Shown here one piece after another: positions 44,408-55,919 of a DNA stretch of 64,000 nt (positions within the stretch are counted from its first letter, which is position 1; every line of letters begins with the position of its first letter). The notes beneath the pieces are model-generated. The model was not told the DNA's origin, made no database searches, and saw nothing but the letters and a program-made list of their open reading frames with translations. A program made the position numbers and the translations under genes. The DNA lies in the NCBI GenBank assembly GCA_021397835.1, contig JAJFZO010000718.1, forward strand, positions 186,001-250,000, given 5' to 3'. The DNA comes from Moringa oleifera. Its lineage: Eukaryota > Streptophyta > Magnoliopsida > Brassicales > Moringaceae.

Positions 44408-45703
44408 CTTGCCATGAAATAATGTTATTTTAACATCCATTTGTTTCGATTCTCATCCCTCCAAAGCAGTATTGACAAGCATTAAATCTTATAGTCTTGT
44501 ATTTGACGATAGGAAAGCATACTTCATTATAATCAATAACAACCAGTTGAACTTTTTGCAACAAGGTTGGCCTTAAAACTCTTAGAACCAACTCTTTCCT
44601 TCCTCAAGCTTGAAGATCCAATTGCAATCAATCACCTTCTTGGCTTTTAGTTTATCAACAAGTTCTCATGTTTCATTAGCCATCAAGACTTCATTTCTTC
44701 TTTCATAGCTGCTAACTAGTGTTCAGAGTATTGGCATGCAATTGCCTTTCTATGATTGACTTATTCATGTGTTATAAATTGTTCTGTAGAATATAGAGCA
44801 ACTGTAATATCTTGATCATTATCTTCGACTTTACTAAAATGGTTTTCATCTTGTTGGAATCTAATGGGAGGTCTTATAGATCTCCTCAATCTATCCCACT
44901 AGCTGACAACCTCTTAGCTAATCAGCATCATGATTTTCATCACCAAGATCTTCTTAATACCTGCTTGTTTGCACTTGCACTGACCTATTGTTAAGTTGCT
45001 TCTATCACCTTTTAGGTTATTAGCATGTGTGGCAGATTGAATTTGCCTCACAACAGGCTCCATCTGAACTCCGAATCTCCATGGTATATTTATTTAATCT
45101 TAAGAGTAACTTTGCCTCACAACAAGCTCCACCTCAACTCCAAATTTCTTTGGTATCTTTGTTTAATCATAAGACTTGTTCTGATGTAGTAAGTTAGCCT
45201 TTTCTTTAGCATAAGGCATACAAGTTTCATTGAAGATAACACCTCCAAAAATCAAAGTCTTGAATCAATTTCCTTTCTTAATACAAATTTTGTATCCCTT
45301 AACACCATCAAGACATCCAGAAAAACTCTCTTAATTGACCTTGGACCCAATTTTCTTAAACTTTGGTATGCATAGGTAACATAAACAAATGCTTTTAAAT
45401 GAGACAAGCTGGGAGGCTCACTAATCCACAACTCTTTAGGTGTTTTTAGTACAATAGCTGTAGGACTCTTGTTAACTAAATAAATAGTTGTTACAATTGC
45501 TTCTCCTCAAAATCCTTTGAATAAACCAGTAGTATACAACATATATCTAAGTCTCTTCATGAAACTTTTTTTCATTCTTTTTGCCATACTATTTTGTTGT
45601 AGAGTTGCTCTAACAAATTTGTGCTTCTAAACCTCACCTTCTTGGTACAGTTGATCAAGCAAGGTATTGCCAAATTCTAGCCCATTATCAATCCCTAAGG
45701 CCT

Positions 45704-45889
45704 TTAGTTTCTTGCTTGTTGTTGTTTCAACCAAAGCTCTCGATTTCTTAAATCTCTGATAGTAATCATCTTTGTTCTTGAGCATGTATACCCATACTTT
45801 CCTGGTGAAGTCATAAACAATGGATAAAAAATAATAACAGCCTCCATGTGTAGGGACTTTTTCAAGCCTCTAAAGATCAATATGCACAT
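45704..45889 (-). pseudogene. Copia integrase core fragment of remnant E
   Basis: The minus-strand frame contains LKKSLHMEAVIIFYPLFMTS, then PGKYGYTCSRTKM. It corresponds to 'GG..YF....DDFSRK.W.Y.LK.K' of the integrase core, with the Asp residues lost or frameshifted. Confidence 0.65.
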
Positions 45890-46184
45890 AGTCTAATAAA
45901 TCTTTAGATTTGTGTAATGCTTTGTTTGAGAACTTATTGAATACTGCTTTCCTGTTATACAGTGTTAAGAGAAATGAAAACCACTTAACTTACCTTCTCC
46001 TGGCAGCCCTTGTTAATGAAGTTCTTACAAACTAGCTTCACTCACATATCTGAAAAGTCTGTGCCACAATTACACAACATTTTGATTTGCTTCTGCAAAA
46101 CTTCGGTGATTGCAAATCCCACAAATACATACAAGTCATTTTGCTTGACGCCTTTCAGAACAATTAGATCTCCTTTTAATATCT

Positions 46185-46511
46185 TCAACTATCCTTTCTT
46201 AAACTTGAACATGTAGACTTTGTCAAGAGATCCAAGAGAAACCTTCTTAAGCTAACTACATGTCTAACTTCCTTTAGAACCTTAGTGGTTCCATCATGAA
46301 GCTCGAATGCCACTGAACTAATCCTCACAACTGAATATGTCTCATTGTTTCCTGTGATTACTTTGCTTCCAACAATAACTTGATATTCTAGAAATAATTG
46401 TGTACCAGGACATATAAGATATGTCCACCCAGAATCCCATATCCATTCCTGATGAAATTTGATTTCTGAAATATTCAGCACTTTTCGTTCCATAAACGAA
46501 TCTGATGCCAC
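46185..46511 (-). pseudogene. Copia protease fragment of remnant E
   Basis: The 108-codon minus-strand frame holds EWIWDSGWTYLICP, VIVGSKVITGNNETYSVV and FELHDGTTKVLKEVRHVVSL. It matches the copia aspartic protease and following '..G.V.M.NN....V.GIG.V....DG....L..VR.VP.L..NL'. The catalytic DSG is present, but His of the usual 'A..HM' is missing. Confidence 0.85.
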
Positions 46512-46532
46512 AACTGCATCAGCTTCTTTTTC

Positions 46533-47468
46533 GCGTAAGTAGTGTATTAAAGATGTGTTTGAATTTTCAAGGTAAAGAGGATTTATATTACAGAAAATAT
46601 TTTAAATTATACATATCATAACTTATGACTTTTTGCACCTAATGTAGGTATTCACAAATCTTAGTTATTATCATTTGGTTATACTTATTTTACCCTCTTG
46701 GACACATGTATAAATTAGCTAATAAGAGTGAGTTTGAAGTCTGGAGGGGAAGCATAAAATACTGTATCACCTGATGCTTGTGGTAAAATGAAATGTATGA
46801 TTCTTGCAGCATGGGCAGCTCACAATTATGATTAATATGTTTTTAAATTAGGGACATAGATGAAGTGGTGAATGCGATAACAAAAGGTTAATCAGATTAT
46901 TGATAGCTAGTTTCCAGATATATATATATATATATATAGACAAACATACATTTGGCAAATTCATCTTTTATAATGTGAAAAATCACTAAGGATTTGCAAC
47001 AAGGAATTTATGTTATACCAAGCGTTATGCTTCACATTAATTCCTCATAAGGATATGTACTTGCCTATTCAAATAATTAAAGGCGATCCAGTTTGTCATC
47101 TGTAAGTGTTGGTACATATTAGAAAACTTCGGTCCAGTTTTAAACAACACAAAGACTGAGAGAAAACAAAGAACATTAACAACAGAAATCCAATATTTAT
47201 TACTAGTAACTCAAGGTACACTCAAATATATCAAACACTCAACGTATAAAAACAAATATGACAAAATAATGAACTGACACTGCTAGAGATGTGAAATTAA
47301 CTACTGACAAAAGCACCTTGTAAGGGCTATAACCCGCTAATGATACAAGTATAGATGGAAAGGCTCTCCCAAGTGTAGGGTATGCACAAGTAATAGCACT
47401 AGCGAACCAGTATCATACCAAAGCTAATTACGAAACCCTACTCATTGGAGAAAATAATAGGAGCAAGC
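46533..47468. other. Noncoding downstream flank of copy 5
   Basis: 46790-47050 is homologous to 31500-31735. 47130-47200 ('ggtccagttttaaacaacac') is homologous to 39760-39800 downstream of copy 4, showing the original flank before copia insertion in the other units. An AT microsatellite lies at 46919-46938. No gene is seen. Confidence 0.65.
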
Positions 47469-47834
47469 TCAAGGGCTAGTAGTTGCAGGAGGTGGAGAGA
47501 GAAATGGGATAGAGGGGATTGTGGTTGGGATTGTTGGGATGGATGGCATGCTGGGCAGTGGAGGCAAAGTGACCTTAGGGACGGTTGGCATGTTGGGAAT
47601 GCTAGGCAATGGAGGCAGCGCTGTAGGATTAGATAGAGAAGGCTGATTGGTGGGCAAGGTTGGTATTGTAGGCTGTGGCAGATTTGGCATGGAAGACAAT
47701 GGTGGCAGCGTTGTTTTGGGCAGTGGAGGCAATTGTGGCAACTGCAGGAGGTGACGAGCTGCCAAGGCACCATTCATGCTTGAAAATGACAAAACAACCA
47801 CTAGAGCTATGATGAAGAAATTGTAGGAGGCCAT
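47469..47834 (-). CDS. Small secreted proline-rich cell-wall-type protein (copy 5, minus)
   Basis: The gene has 121 codons. The signal peptide is MASYNFFIIALVVVLSFSSM plus NGALA. It shares MASYNFF and NGALA with copy 1 at 10567, so it groups with that gene rather than with its neighbour at 40107. The mature part is ARHLLQLPQLPPLPKTTLPP, LSSMPNLPQPTIPTLPTNQP and SLSNPTALPPLP, with a FLSPPPATTSP end. Leu-Ser replaces Leu-Pro twice. The TATA-like element is TTTTATA at 47947-47953, weaker than in the other copies. No plus-strand partner lies upstream. Confidence 0.86.
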   Translation of the reverse strand: MASYNFFIIALVVVLSFSSMNGALAARHLLQLPQLPPLPKTTLPPLSSMPNLPQPTIPTLPTNQPSLSNPTALPPLPSIPNMPTVPKVTLPPLPSMPSIPTIPTTIPSIPFLSPPPATTSP

Positions 47835-50167
47835 TACGTACCGAGCAAATAATGTCTTATCGGGTGGCGAATTTAAAAATGAATGCTAGTGCTCCACAAG
47901 AAGTTGGTTCTGTGTTTGAATCGTAGAACTAATGCTAGTGCCCGGATTTTATAGCAAAGGGCCTTAGGCTCCGTATGTGACCTGGCCATCCTGCATGGTT
48001 CTAAAACTGTAGAAGATTGTTTCTGGTTTTCTTTTAATTAGTTCACCTTCTCATCGGCTTCGATGAACTAGCAAAGACTACTTGTCGAATTGTTGGCAAA
48101 TGCACGAAATTATAAGCATATCAAACTTTTCTGGAGATCTACTTAGTTCGGTTATCTAATTGTAAGCATGTAAATCTTTGACCAATAGAGAGATCAGTAC
48201 AATTAGGTGGTCAAAGCATGGCTTATGTATCCTGGTAAGTAGTCTTGGCAAAGCTACTTTAACCCCCAACAAAATGTTCACCTAAGCCCTCCTAACTTCT
48301 CCTTTTAGGTATGATTTTTTGTTTATTTTTCTTTCACTTGCTTTTACTAGCTTTGATAACCCATCCCATGTAATGTTTGGTGTGTGGTTTTATATTATTT
48401 ACAAATTAATTGAATACATCTATCTCATTGTTTATTAAAGACGAACAACTTGTAAAATATAACATAGTTGATTAAGTTGTAATTGTTATTGGATCTAAAA
48501 ACTTATGACTTTTCATGCTCACCTTGCTTGAACCCAATAGCTTCCAGTCCATGGAAATGCCACTGGTGGGTATTAGGTCAATGGGTTTTTCCTATTGCTA
48601 AGCTTAGAGGAAATAGACTTAACCAAATGCAGAGAACCAAGAATTACTTTAGGTAAATTATTCATAATCAATTATGTAATCACATCTGCCATGGACACGA
48701 AAAATTGAGTAAAACACGAAGTATGTTAAAAGATGAAGCATAGCAGGTACAAGTTGGAACCAAAAAAATGGTAGAAACAATTGGGCAGGCAAAAGAAATG
48801 CTCTTATGTTCCGACTTACAACTTATACCATGTTTTGGTTGCTTTTACAGAAGTAAATATGAAATTTTTTATTAGAGAAATAATTCTAAATGAGTAACCA
48901 CGATTGTGTTAAAAGATGAAGCACAGGTGGAAAATATAAACTTCTGCATGTGTATGGTGGGAAACAACTGCAAGATCTTAGATCACCTTTCTTATTATTT
49001 TATATCATTGAGTGCCATTATCATCTTAATCTTTTTGGTAAAATCTGGCATTTTTTTTTTTGGGTCATTTTCTATTCCACTAAAAAGTACTGTATAGATA
49101 TTTTTCATGAGAATCACTTGCGTTTTCATCTTTCAAATTAGGTAATTAAGACTTTCGAGTTTTTAAAATTAAATTCTAAATCTGTTGGAACTCAACTCTT
49201 TAAGCTTTGAATTACAATACAGATTTTGCATGAAAATGAAACTACAATTTAGCTCTAATACCAATTAATGCTATATGTTTACTTGTGTGCACACAAGCAA
49301 CTCAACAAACAAGGCAAAAGATTAATATATGTTCTTTCAATGCGTCCTTTGAAGTATCCATGCACTTAGACTTTGGGAAGACATCTAAAAGCCAATCCTT
49401 TCATTTACAATATTCAACAGAGTTCCTTCAAGAAATAATATTGGGTATATACCTACGCTATTTAATTTGCCTTCCCATATATATAATCTTTGGACATTGG
49501 AGACAAAAAAATGTCTAGAGTTGTCGCACAAAGTGACGTTGCTTAACCCTCTTTTTCATACATGTGTTTTATATATTGGATTTATTCTTATAATATGCAA
49601 AATACTAAGGAGTTGTAACAGGGTTTATCTTAATTACACCACCAATTATGCTTCTGGACAGGATAATCTTTACTTTCCACCATTTCATGAATTGTGATTG
49701 ATAGACGAACATAAATATACCCATCTCTTTGTTATGACTTCAAATCTTGTCTAAGCATACTTTTATCAATGCTTATATTAAGGGCGACTCATTTGACATT
49801 TTCTTTGTGTTACAAGTACACATATTGAAAAATTTCTTGCTCTTTAAGCATCACAAAGAAGAGATGATCAAGAAACCCCAGTAATTTATTACATTATATT
49901 ATGGAAAGTACACCCAATAACAAGACACTGCAATGAGTACCAAAAAAAAAAAAAAAGAAAGAATGAACAGAGGTGACCAAACAAGCAAATGAAGGAAAAA
50001 ATACACAACTCTTTCATAAAGATACAAGTAAAGATGGAAAGGCTCTCCACACTGTAGGCAAGACAGAATTCTGATATCTATCTAGTCCTAGTACAAAAGA
50101 AAATTAAAGCAACAATATTGGTGTTATAAACTGTGTCTATTGGAAAACATGCATTGAGAAAACAAAC
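47835..50167. other. Upstream region of copy 5 and intergenic DNA
   Basis: 47835-48560 is homologous to the promoters of the minus genes and to 41010-41290. 48700-48930 has a direct repeat ('tgttaaaagatgaagca' at 48724 and 48908). A phrase 'agctctaataccaatta' at 49251-49267 resembles the complement of an initiator-Met tRNA primer site, a possible retroelement scrap. The small frames at 48906-49697 have no recognisable domain. Confidence 0.5.
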
Positions 50168-50524
50168 TCAAGGACTAGTGGTCGAAGGAGGTGGGGAAAG
50201 GAACGGGATAGATGGAATTGTGGTTGGAATGGAGGGCATGCTGGGTAGTGGAGGCAAAGTAACCTTTGGGATGGTGGGCATGTTGGCAATACTAGGCAGT
50301 GGAGGCAGCACTGTGGGGTTTGGTAGAGACGGCTGATTGGTGGGCAAGGTTGGCATTGGAGGCTGTGGCAGATTTGGCATAGAAGGCAATGGCGGCAGTG
50401 TTGGCTTAGGCAGTGGAGGCAGTTGTGGCAATTGCAGGAGATGACGAGCTGCTAAGCCCACGTTCATGCCAGAAAATGACAAAGCAACCACCAAAGCTAC
50501 AATGAAGAAATTGGAAGAGGCCAT
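50168..50524 (-). CDS. Small secreted proline-rich cell-wall-type protein (copy 6, minus)
   Basis: The gene has 118 codons from the ATG at 50524; an upstream in-frame ATG would add 21 residues before the signal peptide and is rejected. The signal peptide is MASSNFFIVALVVALSFSGM plus NVGLA, then ARHLLQLPQLPPLPKPTLPP, LPQPPMPTLPTNQPSLPNPT and SIANMPTIPKVTLPPLPSMP, with a FLSPPPSTTSP end. It is the most diverged minus-strand copy at DNA level, with SIAN for SIPN. The TATA box TTTATATA is at 50652-50659, 128 bp upstream. It is the last recognised cluster gene on the right and has no plus-strand partner. Confidence 0.87.
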   Translation of the reverse strand: MASSNFFIVALVVALSFSGMNVGLAARHLLQLPQLPPLPKPTLPPLPSMPNLPQPPMPTLPTNQPSLPNPTVLPPLPSIANMPTIPKVTLPPLPSMPSIPTTIPSIPFLSPPPSTTSP

Positions 50525-51913
50525 TATCCACGCAGTAAATATTAAGACCTTGGTCACGATGTCAGCTGCAATCCCTCGGATGCCCACTTGTGATGCTTAA
50601 ACTTTGAGATGGTTCTGTGTTTGAATGGAAAAATTCAATGCTAGTCCTGGGTTTATATAAATGGGAACCTTACACTTGGTGATTTGGCCAATCCTGAGTG
50701 GTTGCGCAGATGGTCTGCTATTTTCTTGTAGTTAGCTCACCTTCATATCTGTCTTTATTTGACTAAGACATGTAACATATTAATATGTAGACTACTGCTG
50801 GGTGTATATTGGCTAAATGTATCTCATAGAGTTTTCCAAGTGATTTGAAAAAATTAGCATATTAAAACTTCTCTGCTTTCTTCTTGTTTGGTAATCTGGT
50901 TGTAAATTCATGGCACAAGATCTAATTAAAGAGATGAATGCAAGTTAAGGGGTTTTATTAAAACAAGGCAATAAACAATCCCAGTAAGTACATTGATTGG
51001 GTAATGCTACATTAACAAAATTAAGAAAAAAGTTTACCTAAATTCTCCAAACCATGCATTACACATCTTTTTCTTTCTTACTTGTTTTCAGAAGTATTGA
51101 GAAATTAAGCAGTACTCCTATCTATGCCTTGTTCTTGTCATTTGGCTTTTGCTACCAGTTTTCCACATATAAACACAATTGCAATTCTATAAAAAATTAG
51201 TTTTATATCTGTTATGATCTTAAAATTAAACTTAAGTGGGTTATTTTTGACCTAAAGAAAGAATTGAAAAGAAAAATTCAAAGAATACCGTCTTGATTTC
51301 AGGATTTATTTTTATTTTAAAAATCAAAATTGTATCAAAAATATAAAAAAATTATCATTTTATTGTATTAATTAAAAATGTATTTTATTAATATTTTCAA
51401 CCTATCATTACAAATCACATCACCAGAAACAAACAAAATCATGATGCATTATACAATGCCAAAGTTTTCCAAATTCAGAAAAATCAGATCTAACACATCC
51501 AATTTAAGTTTCATGTTCTTGTCATTTCGCTACTACATTTGGCTTAGCAGAAGCTATACGAAAGCAAGAAATTAATGTATTTGAAATATAAAACAAAAGT
51601 AGTGGTATATATTGTCACAAGATTGATCAACAATCAATTAAATAGCATTATCAATCTACCAAGAAATTACGATTAATTTGGTAAACCATCCAAGTGTAAG
51701 TTAATTTTGTCACTACTATTTCAACCAATTAATCATTACCATTTATTTAGAGTTAAATAATTAGTAAACCTAATTAAATGTCCCAAGATTATGATTTTCA
51801 GCAATGAAGATCTCTAGATAAACTTAAAAAATAAGATACGATCTGCACCGAAGTATGGGCTGGATCATGGAGCTTTCAACAAATATCTATGCTATCTACA
51901 TCGTTGATCAATC
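50525..51913. other. Upstream region of copy 6 and unassigned AT-rich DNA
   Basis: 50525-51010 keeps weak homology to the other minus-gene promoters ('agctcaccttcatatctgtctttatttgac'). 51200-51900 is very AT-rich, with no gene or known repeat that I recognise. Confidence 0.5.
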
Positions 51914-52124
51914 TGTGGGTGGAGATTCTGGGTGAAGACTGTGAAGACTATGAAGCTCCAAACTCCTAAAGCTCTTTATTGGTTCTCAGATTTTTCCATG
52001 GCCAAGCTCGGTTGAAGGAGACTTTCCTACCCAACATCAAGTCCATGACTATCTCCAAGCATACGCTGAGCATTTCAACTTGCTCAAGCACATCAGATTC
52101 AAGAGCAAAGTTGTTGCTGACCGC
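51914..52124 (+). pseudogene. Flavin-containing monooxygenase exon remnant
   Basis: One frame reads FWVKTVKTMKLQTPKALYWF, then SDF. After a frameshift near 51997, another frame reads FPWPSSVEGDFPTQHQVHDY, then LQAYAEHFNLLKHIRFKSKV. Together these match the 'W..T...T.LQTPK..Y.FSDFPWP......FP....V..YL..YA.HF.L...I.F...V' region of plant flavin monooxygenases. The FAD- and NADPH-binding GxGxxG motifs are not nearby. It is a fragment in the duplicated DNA at the cluster edge, next to the copia G LTR. Confidence 0.75.
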
Positions 52125-52264
52125 GTGATTCAGCAAGTTATAGAAAAAAATGAAAGCAACATTGTTGCTTTATTTAGATGCAGTTGGCCTAGACTTAGTT
52201 GCAAAACCAATCAAAAGACTTCAAGTGTATTAATGAACCTGTCAGCTGGACTTTAGTTAGGTCA

Positions 52265-52620
52265 TGTTAAGCAGAAACTTCATGCAAATCAATATAAAAG
52301 TTTGTTATGCAGGGCTAGGTAGTAGTATATCTCAAAAATAAAGGAGAATTCACTAGGAGATTGTAATATAGCATCAATAGTCCACTTAGAAATGAGTTAA
52401 TATACAAAAAATTTTGGACTATCATTTCTTATTTGGGTAAAATTTTGTTTGCTAGTTATTCGATGCATTTTTGTTCTTTTCCTCAAAAAAATCCTATATT
52501 AATACATTTTATGAATATTGCGGATTGATTGATTCTACTGCTTATTTTAGTGACTTTCTGGATAAGATAACTTACCAAGAAGTGTTCAAGATTTGGTTTG
52601 ATTTTGTTTGAATTCTAACA
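52265..52620 (+). repeat. 5' LTR of copia remnant G
   Basis: It starts TGTTAAGCAG and ends TTCTAACA (TGTTA...TAACA inverted ends). It contains a TATA-like 'caatataaaag' at about 52291 and is followed two bases later by the primer-binding site. The left border rests on the inverted terminus only, because no second LTR is present. Confidence 0.6.
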
Positions 52621-52622
52621 GG

Positions 52623-52634
52623 TGGTATTAGAGC
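52623..52634 (+). other. Retrotransposon primer-binding site
   Basis: TGGTATTAGAGC differs by one base from TGGTATCAGAGC, the initiator-methionine tRNA primer site used by most plant copia elements. It lies just inside the LTR. Confidence 0.75.
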
Positions 52635-54123
52635 TCATTCGATCCAAGGAAATCAACAAGAAACATAACCAAACCACCCCAAGAACCTTTTGCATCTAAC
52701 TAAGACTGAAGCTATGATTATGGCATCCATAAAATTCCATATTGAAAAATTCATAGGTAAAAAATAACTTTGGTGTTTAAAAGATAAAGATTGGAGCCCT
52801 TCTGGTACAACAAGGACTGAAGAGAAGCACCTTCATGTAACAATGTCAAAAGAAAGGAAGAAAGAATTGTTAGAAAAGGAAAAGAAAGGAAGAAAGAATT
52901 GTCAGAAAAGGCACATAGTGTACTAAATTTATGCCTTGGAGATCAAGTGCAAAGGAAGGCAACCAAGGAAAAAAACTATTATTGGGATGTGGTTGAAGTT
53001 AGAATAACTTTACATGACAATGTCTCTTGCTAATTGGTTGTACCTTAAGATTTGGCTATGTAACTTCAAGATGTGTCCTAGCAAATCAATGGAAGAGAAT
53101 ATAAAATGACTTCACCAATATTATCTTGGATTTGAAAAACATGAATATCAAAGATCGAAGATGAAGACCAAGCCCTACTATAATTGAGTTCTTTACTAGA
53201 AAACTACAAAATTCTAGCTGATACAATGATTTATGACATATACTATCTTTGGATGAGGTGCAAAATGCCTTTAAGTGCAAAAAACTTAAGGATAAAATGG
53301 AGGCCAAAGATGATGGATCTGGAGAAGGATTCACAATGAAAAAAGGCCAAAAAAGAGAAAATAATTTGCACATAAAGATGCAATAAAAGAAAAATCAAAA
53401 GGTCCTACGAGATCCAAGTCTAAGGATGCTAGTAGGAAGTGCTACTTTTGTGGTAAGATGAGGCATATTAGAGGATTCTACAGAGAATTAAAGAAAAAAT
53501 GACAAGAATAACAAGGAAAGGAAGCTGATGTTGTTGTGGCTAGTAGCTTAGATGAAGAAGAGCTCTTGGCTATTCTAAAACAAGAAATCCTAAAGAAAGG
53601 ACTATAGATTCTACATGCGCCTTTCACATGTGTCCAAGGAGGGATTGTTTTTTGGACTACACTCAGACAAGTTCAAGTAGAGTGATCATAAGGAATTACC
53701 AATCATATGACATTAAAGGCATACTGTTACTTTCAAGTTGCAAGATGGCACTACTAAAATTCTCCAAAAGGTAAGACATGTACCTCAACTTGGAAGAAAT
53801 CTAATCTCTCTTAGAACTTTGAATGTAAAAAGGTATAGTTTCAAGGCTTAAAAAGGGATTCTTAAGGTCTTGAAAGGATGTCTTATGGCCTTAAAAAGTG
53901 TTTAAAAAAATGTATGTTTTACAAGGCAAAGTTGTCCAAAGAGCTATTATAATGGCAGCTAAAAATGAGCAAGAGTGCTACCCAGCTATAGCATAAAAGA
54001 TAATGTCATATAAGTGAAAGTGGATTGCAAGTGTCAGTAGCCAAGGGCTATTAGGGGAGGAAAAGATTTCAAGGTTAGGATTTTATACGCAATGAATCTT
54101 GGGAAAGTAGCATAGATTAAAGT

Positions 54124-54312
54124 TTGCTGTTAGAAGTGAGTATAGGTCTAAAAGAATCATGGACTATGTCCATGCTGATTTATAAGGACTTGAAAGAATT
54201 CATACTCATAAAGGTTACTCTTATTTTCTCTTTGGTAGGCGATTACTCAAGGAAGGTGTGGATATACTTGTTGAAAAACAAAGACGAAAGCTTTGAGAAA
54301 TTTAAAGAATGA
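54124..54312 (+). pseudogene. Copia integrase core fragment of remnant G
   Basis: The 62-codon frame contains VTLIFSLVGDYSRKVWIYLL, then KNKDESFEKFKE. It matches the integrase core '..YF....DDYSRK.WVY.LK.KDE.F..FK'. The first Asp of the DD pair is a Gly here. More integrase text (about 54330-54460) follows after a stop. Confidence 0.85.
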
Positions 54313-55164
54313 AGGATTGTGATGGAGAATCAAATTGAGAAAAAGCTTAAAACACTAAAAACTAATAATGGACTAGAGTTTTACAGCAAAACAATTGATC
54401 AATATTGCAAAAAACAAGGAATTGTGAGAAATTGGACAGTAAGTAAGGGCTATTCTTCAAATAAAATAGAGTAACTGAGAGGATGAATAAAACTTTAATG
54501 GAAAAGGTGAGATGCATGCTTTTTATACTTGGCCTAAGGGATTTTGGGGAGAAGCTGTGTCAGCAGCAAACTATTTGGTAAACAGATACCTTTCAAAGGC
54601 CATAAGCTTAAAGACACTTAAAGAAATGTGAAAAAGAATGCCTCCAACCTAAAACATTTGAGGGTCTTTGGTTGTGTAGCCTATGCACATTAAAGAGTAA
54701 GTAAGCTTGGTCCAATAGCTATCAAGGGTATTTTTCTTTAATATTTAGAGGATGTGAAAGGATATAGAATTTGCAGCAAGCATGGATCAAGCTACATGAC
54801 AATTATAAGTAAAGATGTTACTTTTAATGAAGCATTTATGCGTTTTAGTCAACAAGATGGAGCTCTTAATGAAGCAAAAGCTACTAAAAGTATGTCTAAT
54901 TCCAAAAGAGTATCTGAAGTAGAGGTCGAGCCTATGATGACCACTAAAGCAACAAGACATCTCTTATAATCCAAAGATACCTAGCAGCCTTATCTTAGCA
55001 AACAAACCAGTCCAAAAATTGAAGCAGAAGAGAAAACCTTTGCAAATGATGATATGCAAAGCAAACATTATCATTTAGCCAAGGATAGGACAAGAAAAAG
55101 CATTAAACCCCCTAAGAGATTCTAACAAGAAAAGTCTAGTACCAGCTTAGTTAAAGAAGAGTTA

Positions 55165-55530
55165 GTGGCTTATGCTTTGAGCACTACTGAGCATATAAAA
55201 GACTTAAAACCAAGGAGCTTCAAAAAAGTTGTGACAAGACAACAAGTAGAGTTATGGCATCTAGTAGTGCTAGAAGAAATGGACTCTCTTCATACGAATC
55301 AAACTTGGAAATTAGTTGAAAGACTAAAAAATAAGAAAATAATGGACTGTAAATGGGTGTATAAAGTTAAAGAGGCAAATAGTGATGAAAATTTTAAAAG
55401 ATTCAAGACTCGATTGGTAGCCAAAGGCTTTACCCAAGTGGTTGAAGTAGATTATTTAAAAGCTTTTTTTCCTGTGGTAAAGTATAAGACTGTAAGAGCT
55501 ATTCTAGCCAAGGTCATAATGGAGAACTAG
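55165..55530 (+). pseudogene. Copia reverse transcriptase N-terminal fragment of remnant G
   Basis: The 121-codon frame includes ALSTTEHI, LEEMDSLHTNQTWKLVERLK, KKIMDCKWVYKVKE, FKTRLVAKGFTQVVEVDYLK and a FFPVVKYKTVRAIL end. This is the start of the copia RT domain ('M..EM.SL..N.TW.LV..P.....I..KWV.K.K......R.KARLVAKGF.Q..G.DY...F.PV'). The QLDVKTAFL catalytic motif follows only partly, before a stop and a deletion. Confidence 0.9.
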
Positions 55531-55919
55531 AAACTTGAACAATTAGATGTAAAGACAATTTTTCTCCCTAAAGAATTAGAAAAAAAAAACCATCTACATG
55601 AAGTAATCAAAAGGCTTTGAAGAAAAAGGAAGATAAGATCAAGTCTAATTGCTTAACAAATGAATGTTCCCTTATATAAGGTTACTGAAAAAAATAATGG
55701 ATTAATTTAAACCAATGAATGTTCCCTTACGAAATCACGTTAAATTTTCTGCAAGTAGCTACCCCAAAATTGAAGAGGAAATACAAGAAATGAATAACAT
55801 TTCATACTTTAGTGCATTGGGCTCAATGATGTAAGCCATGATTTATAGTAGGCCTAATCTTTACTATGCAATTAACTTACTTAGCAAATACATTCTAATT
55901 TGCTATAATTTATTTTGAT

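Larger units (their letters stand above)
42022..46532 (-). mobile_element. Ty1/copia remnant E (second copia family), 5'-truncated, with nested solo LTR
   Basis: Left (3') LTR at 42022-42562, then from left to right RNase H (about 42900-43000), RT (43198-43706 and about 44590-44700), integrase (about 45280-45890) and protease (46185-46511). Gag and the right LTR are missing. It aligns with remnant F (58497-63514) but not closely with A-D, so it is a separate copia lineage. The solo LTR at 43858-44407 sits in its RT region. Confidence 0.8.
52265..55890 (+). mobile_element. Ty1/copia remnant G, 3'-truncated
   Basis: A 5' LTR (52265-52620) and primer-binding site (52623-52634) are followed by gag (about 52716-53420), a zinc-knuckle region (53430-53480), protease (about 53600-53830), integrase (about 54060-54700) and RT (55165-55530). 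A deletion then joins to late RT sequence (about 55722-55890), where homology stops. There are several stops and frameshifts. The 3' LTR is missing because the gypsy remnant H begins. Confidence 0.8.
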
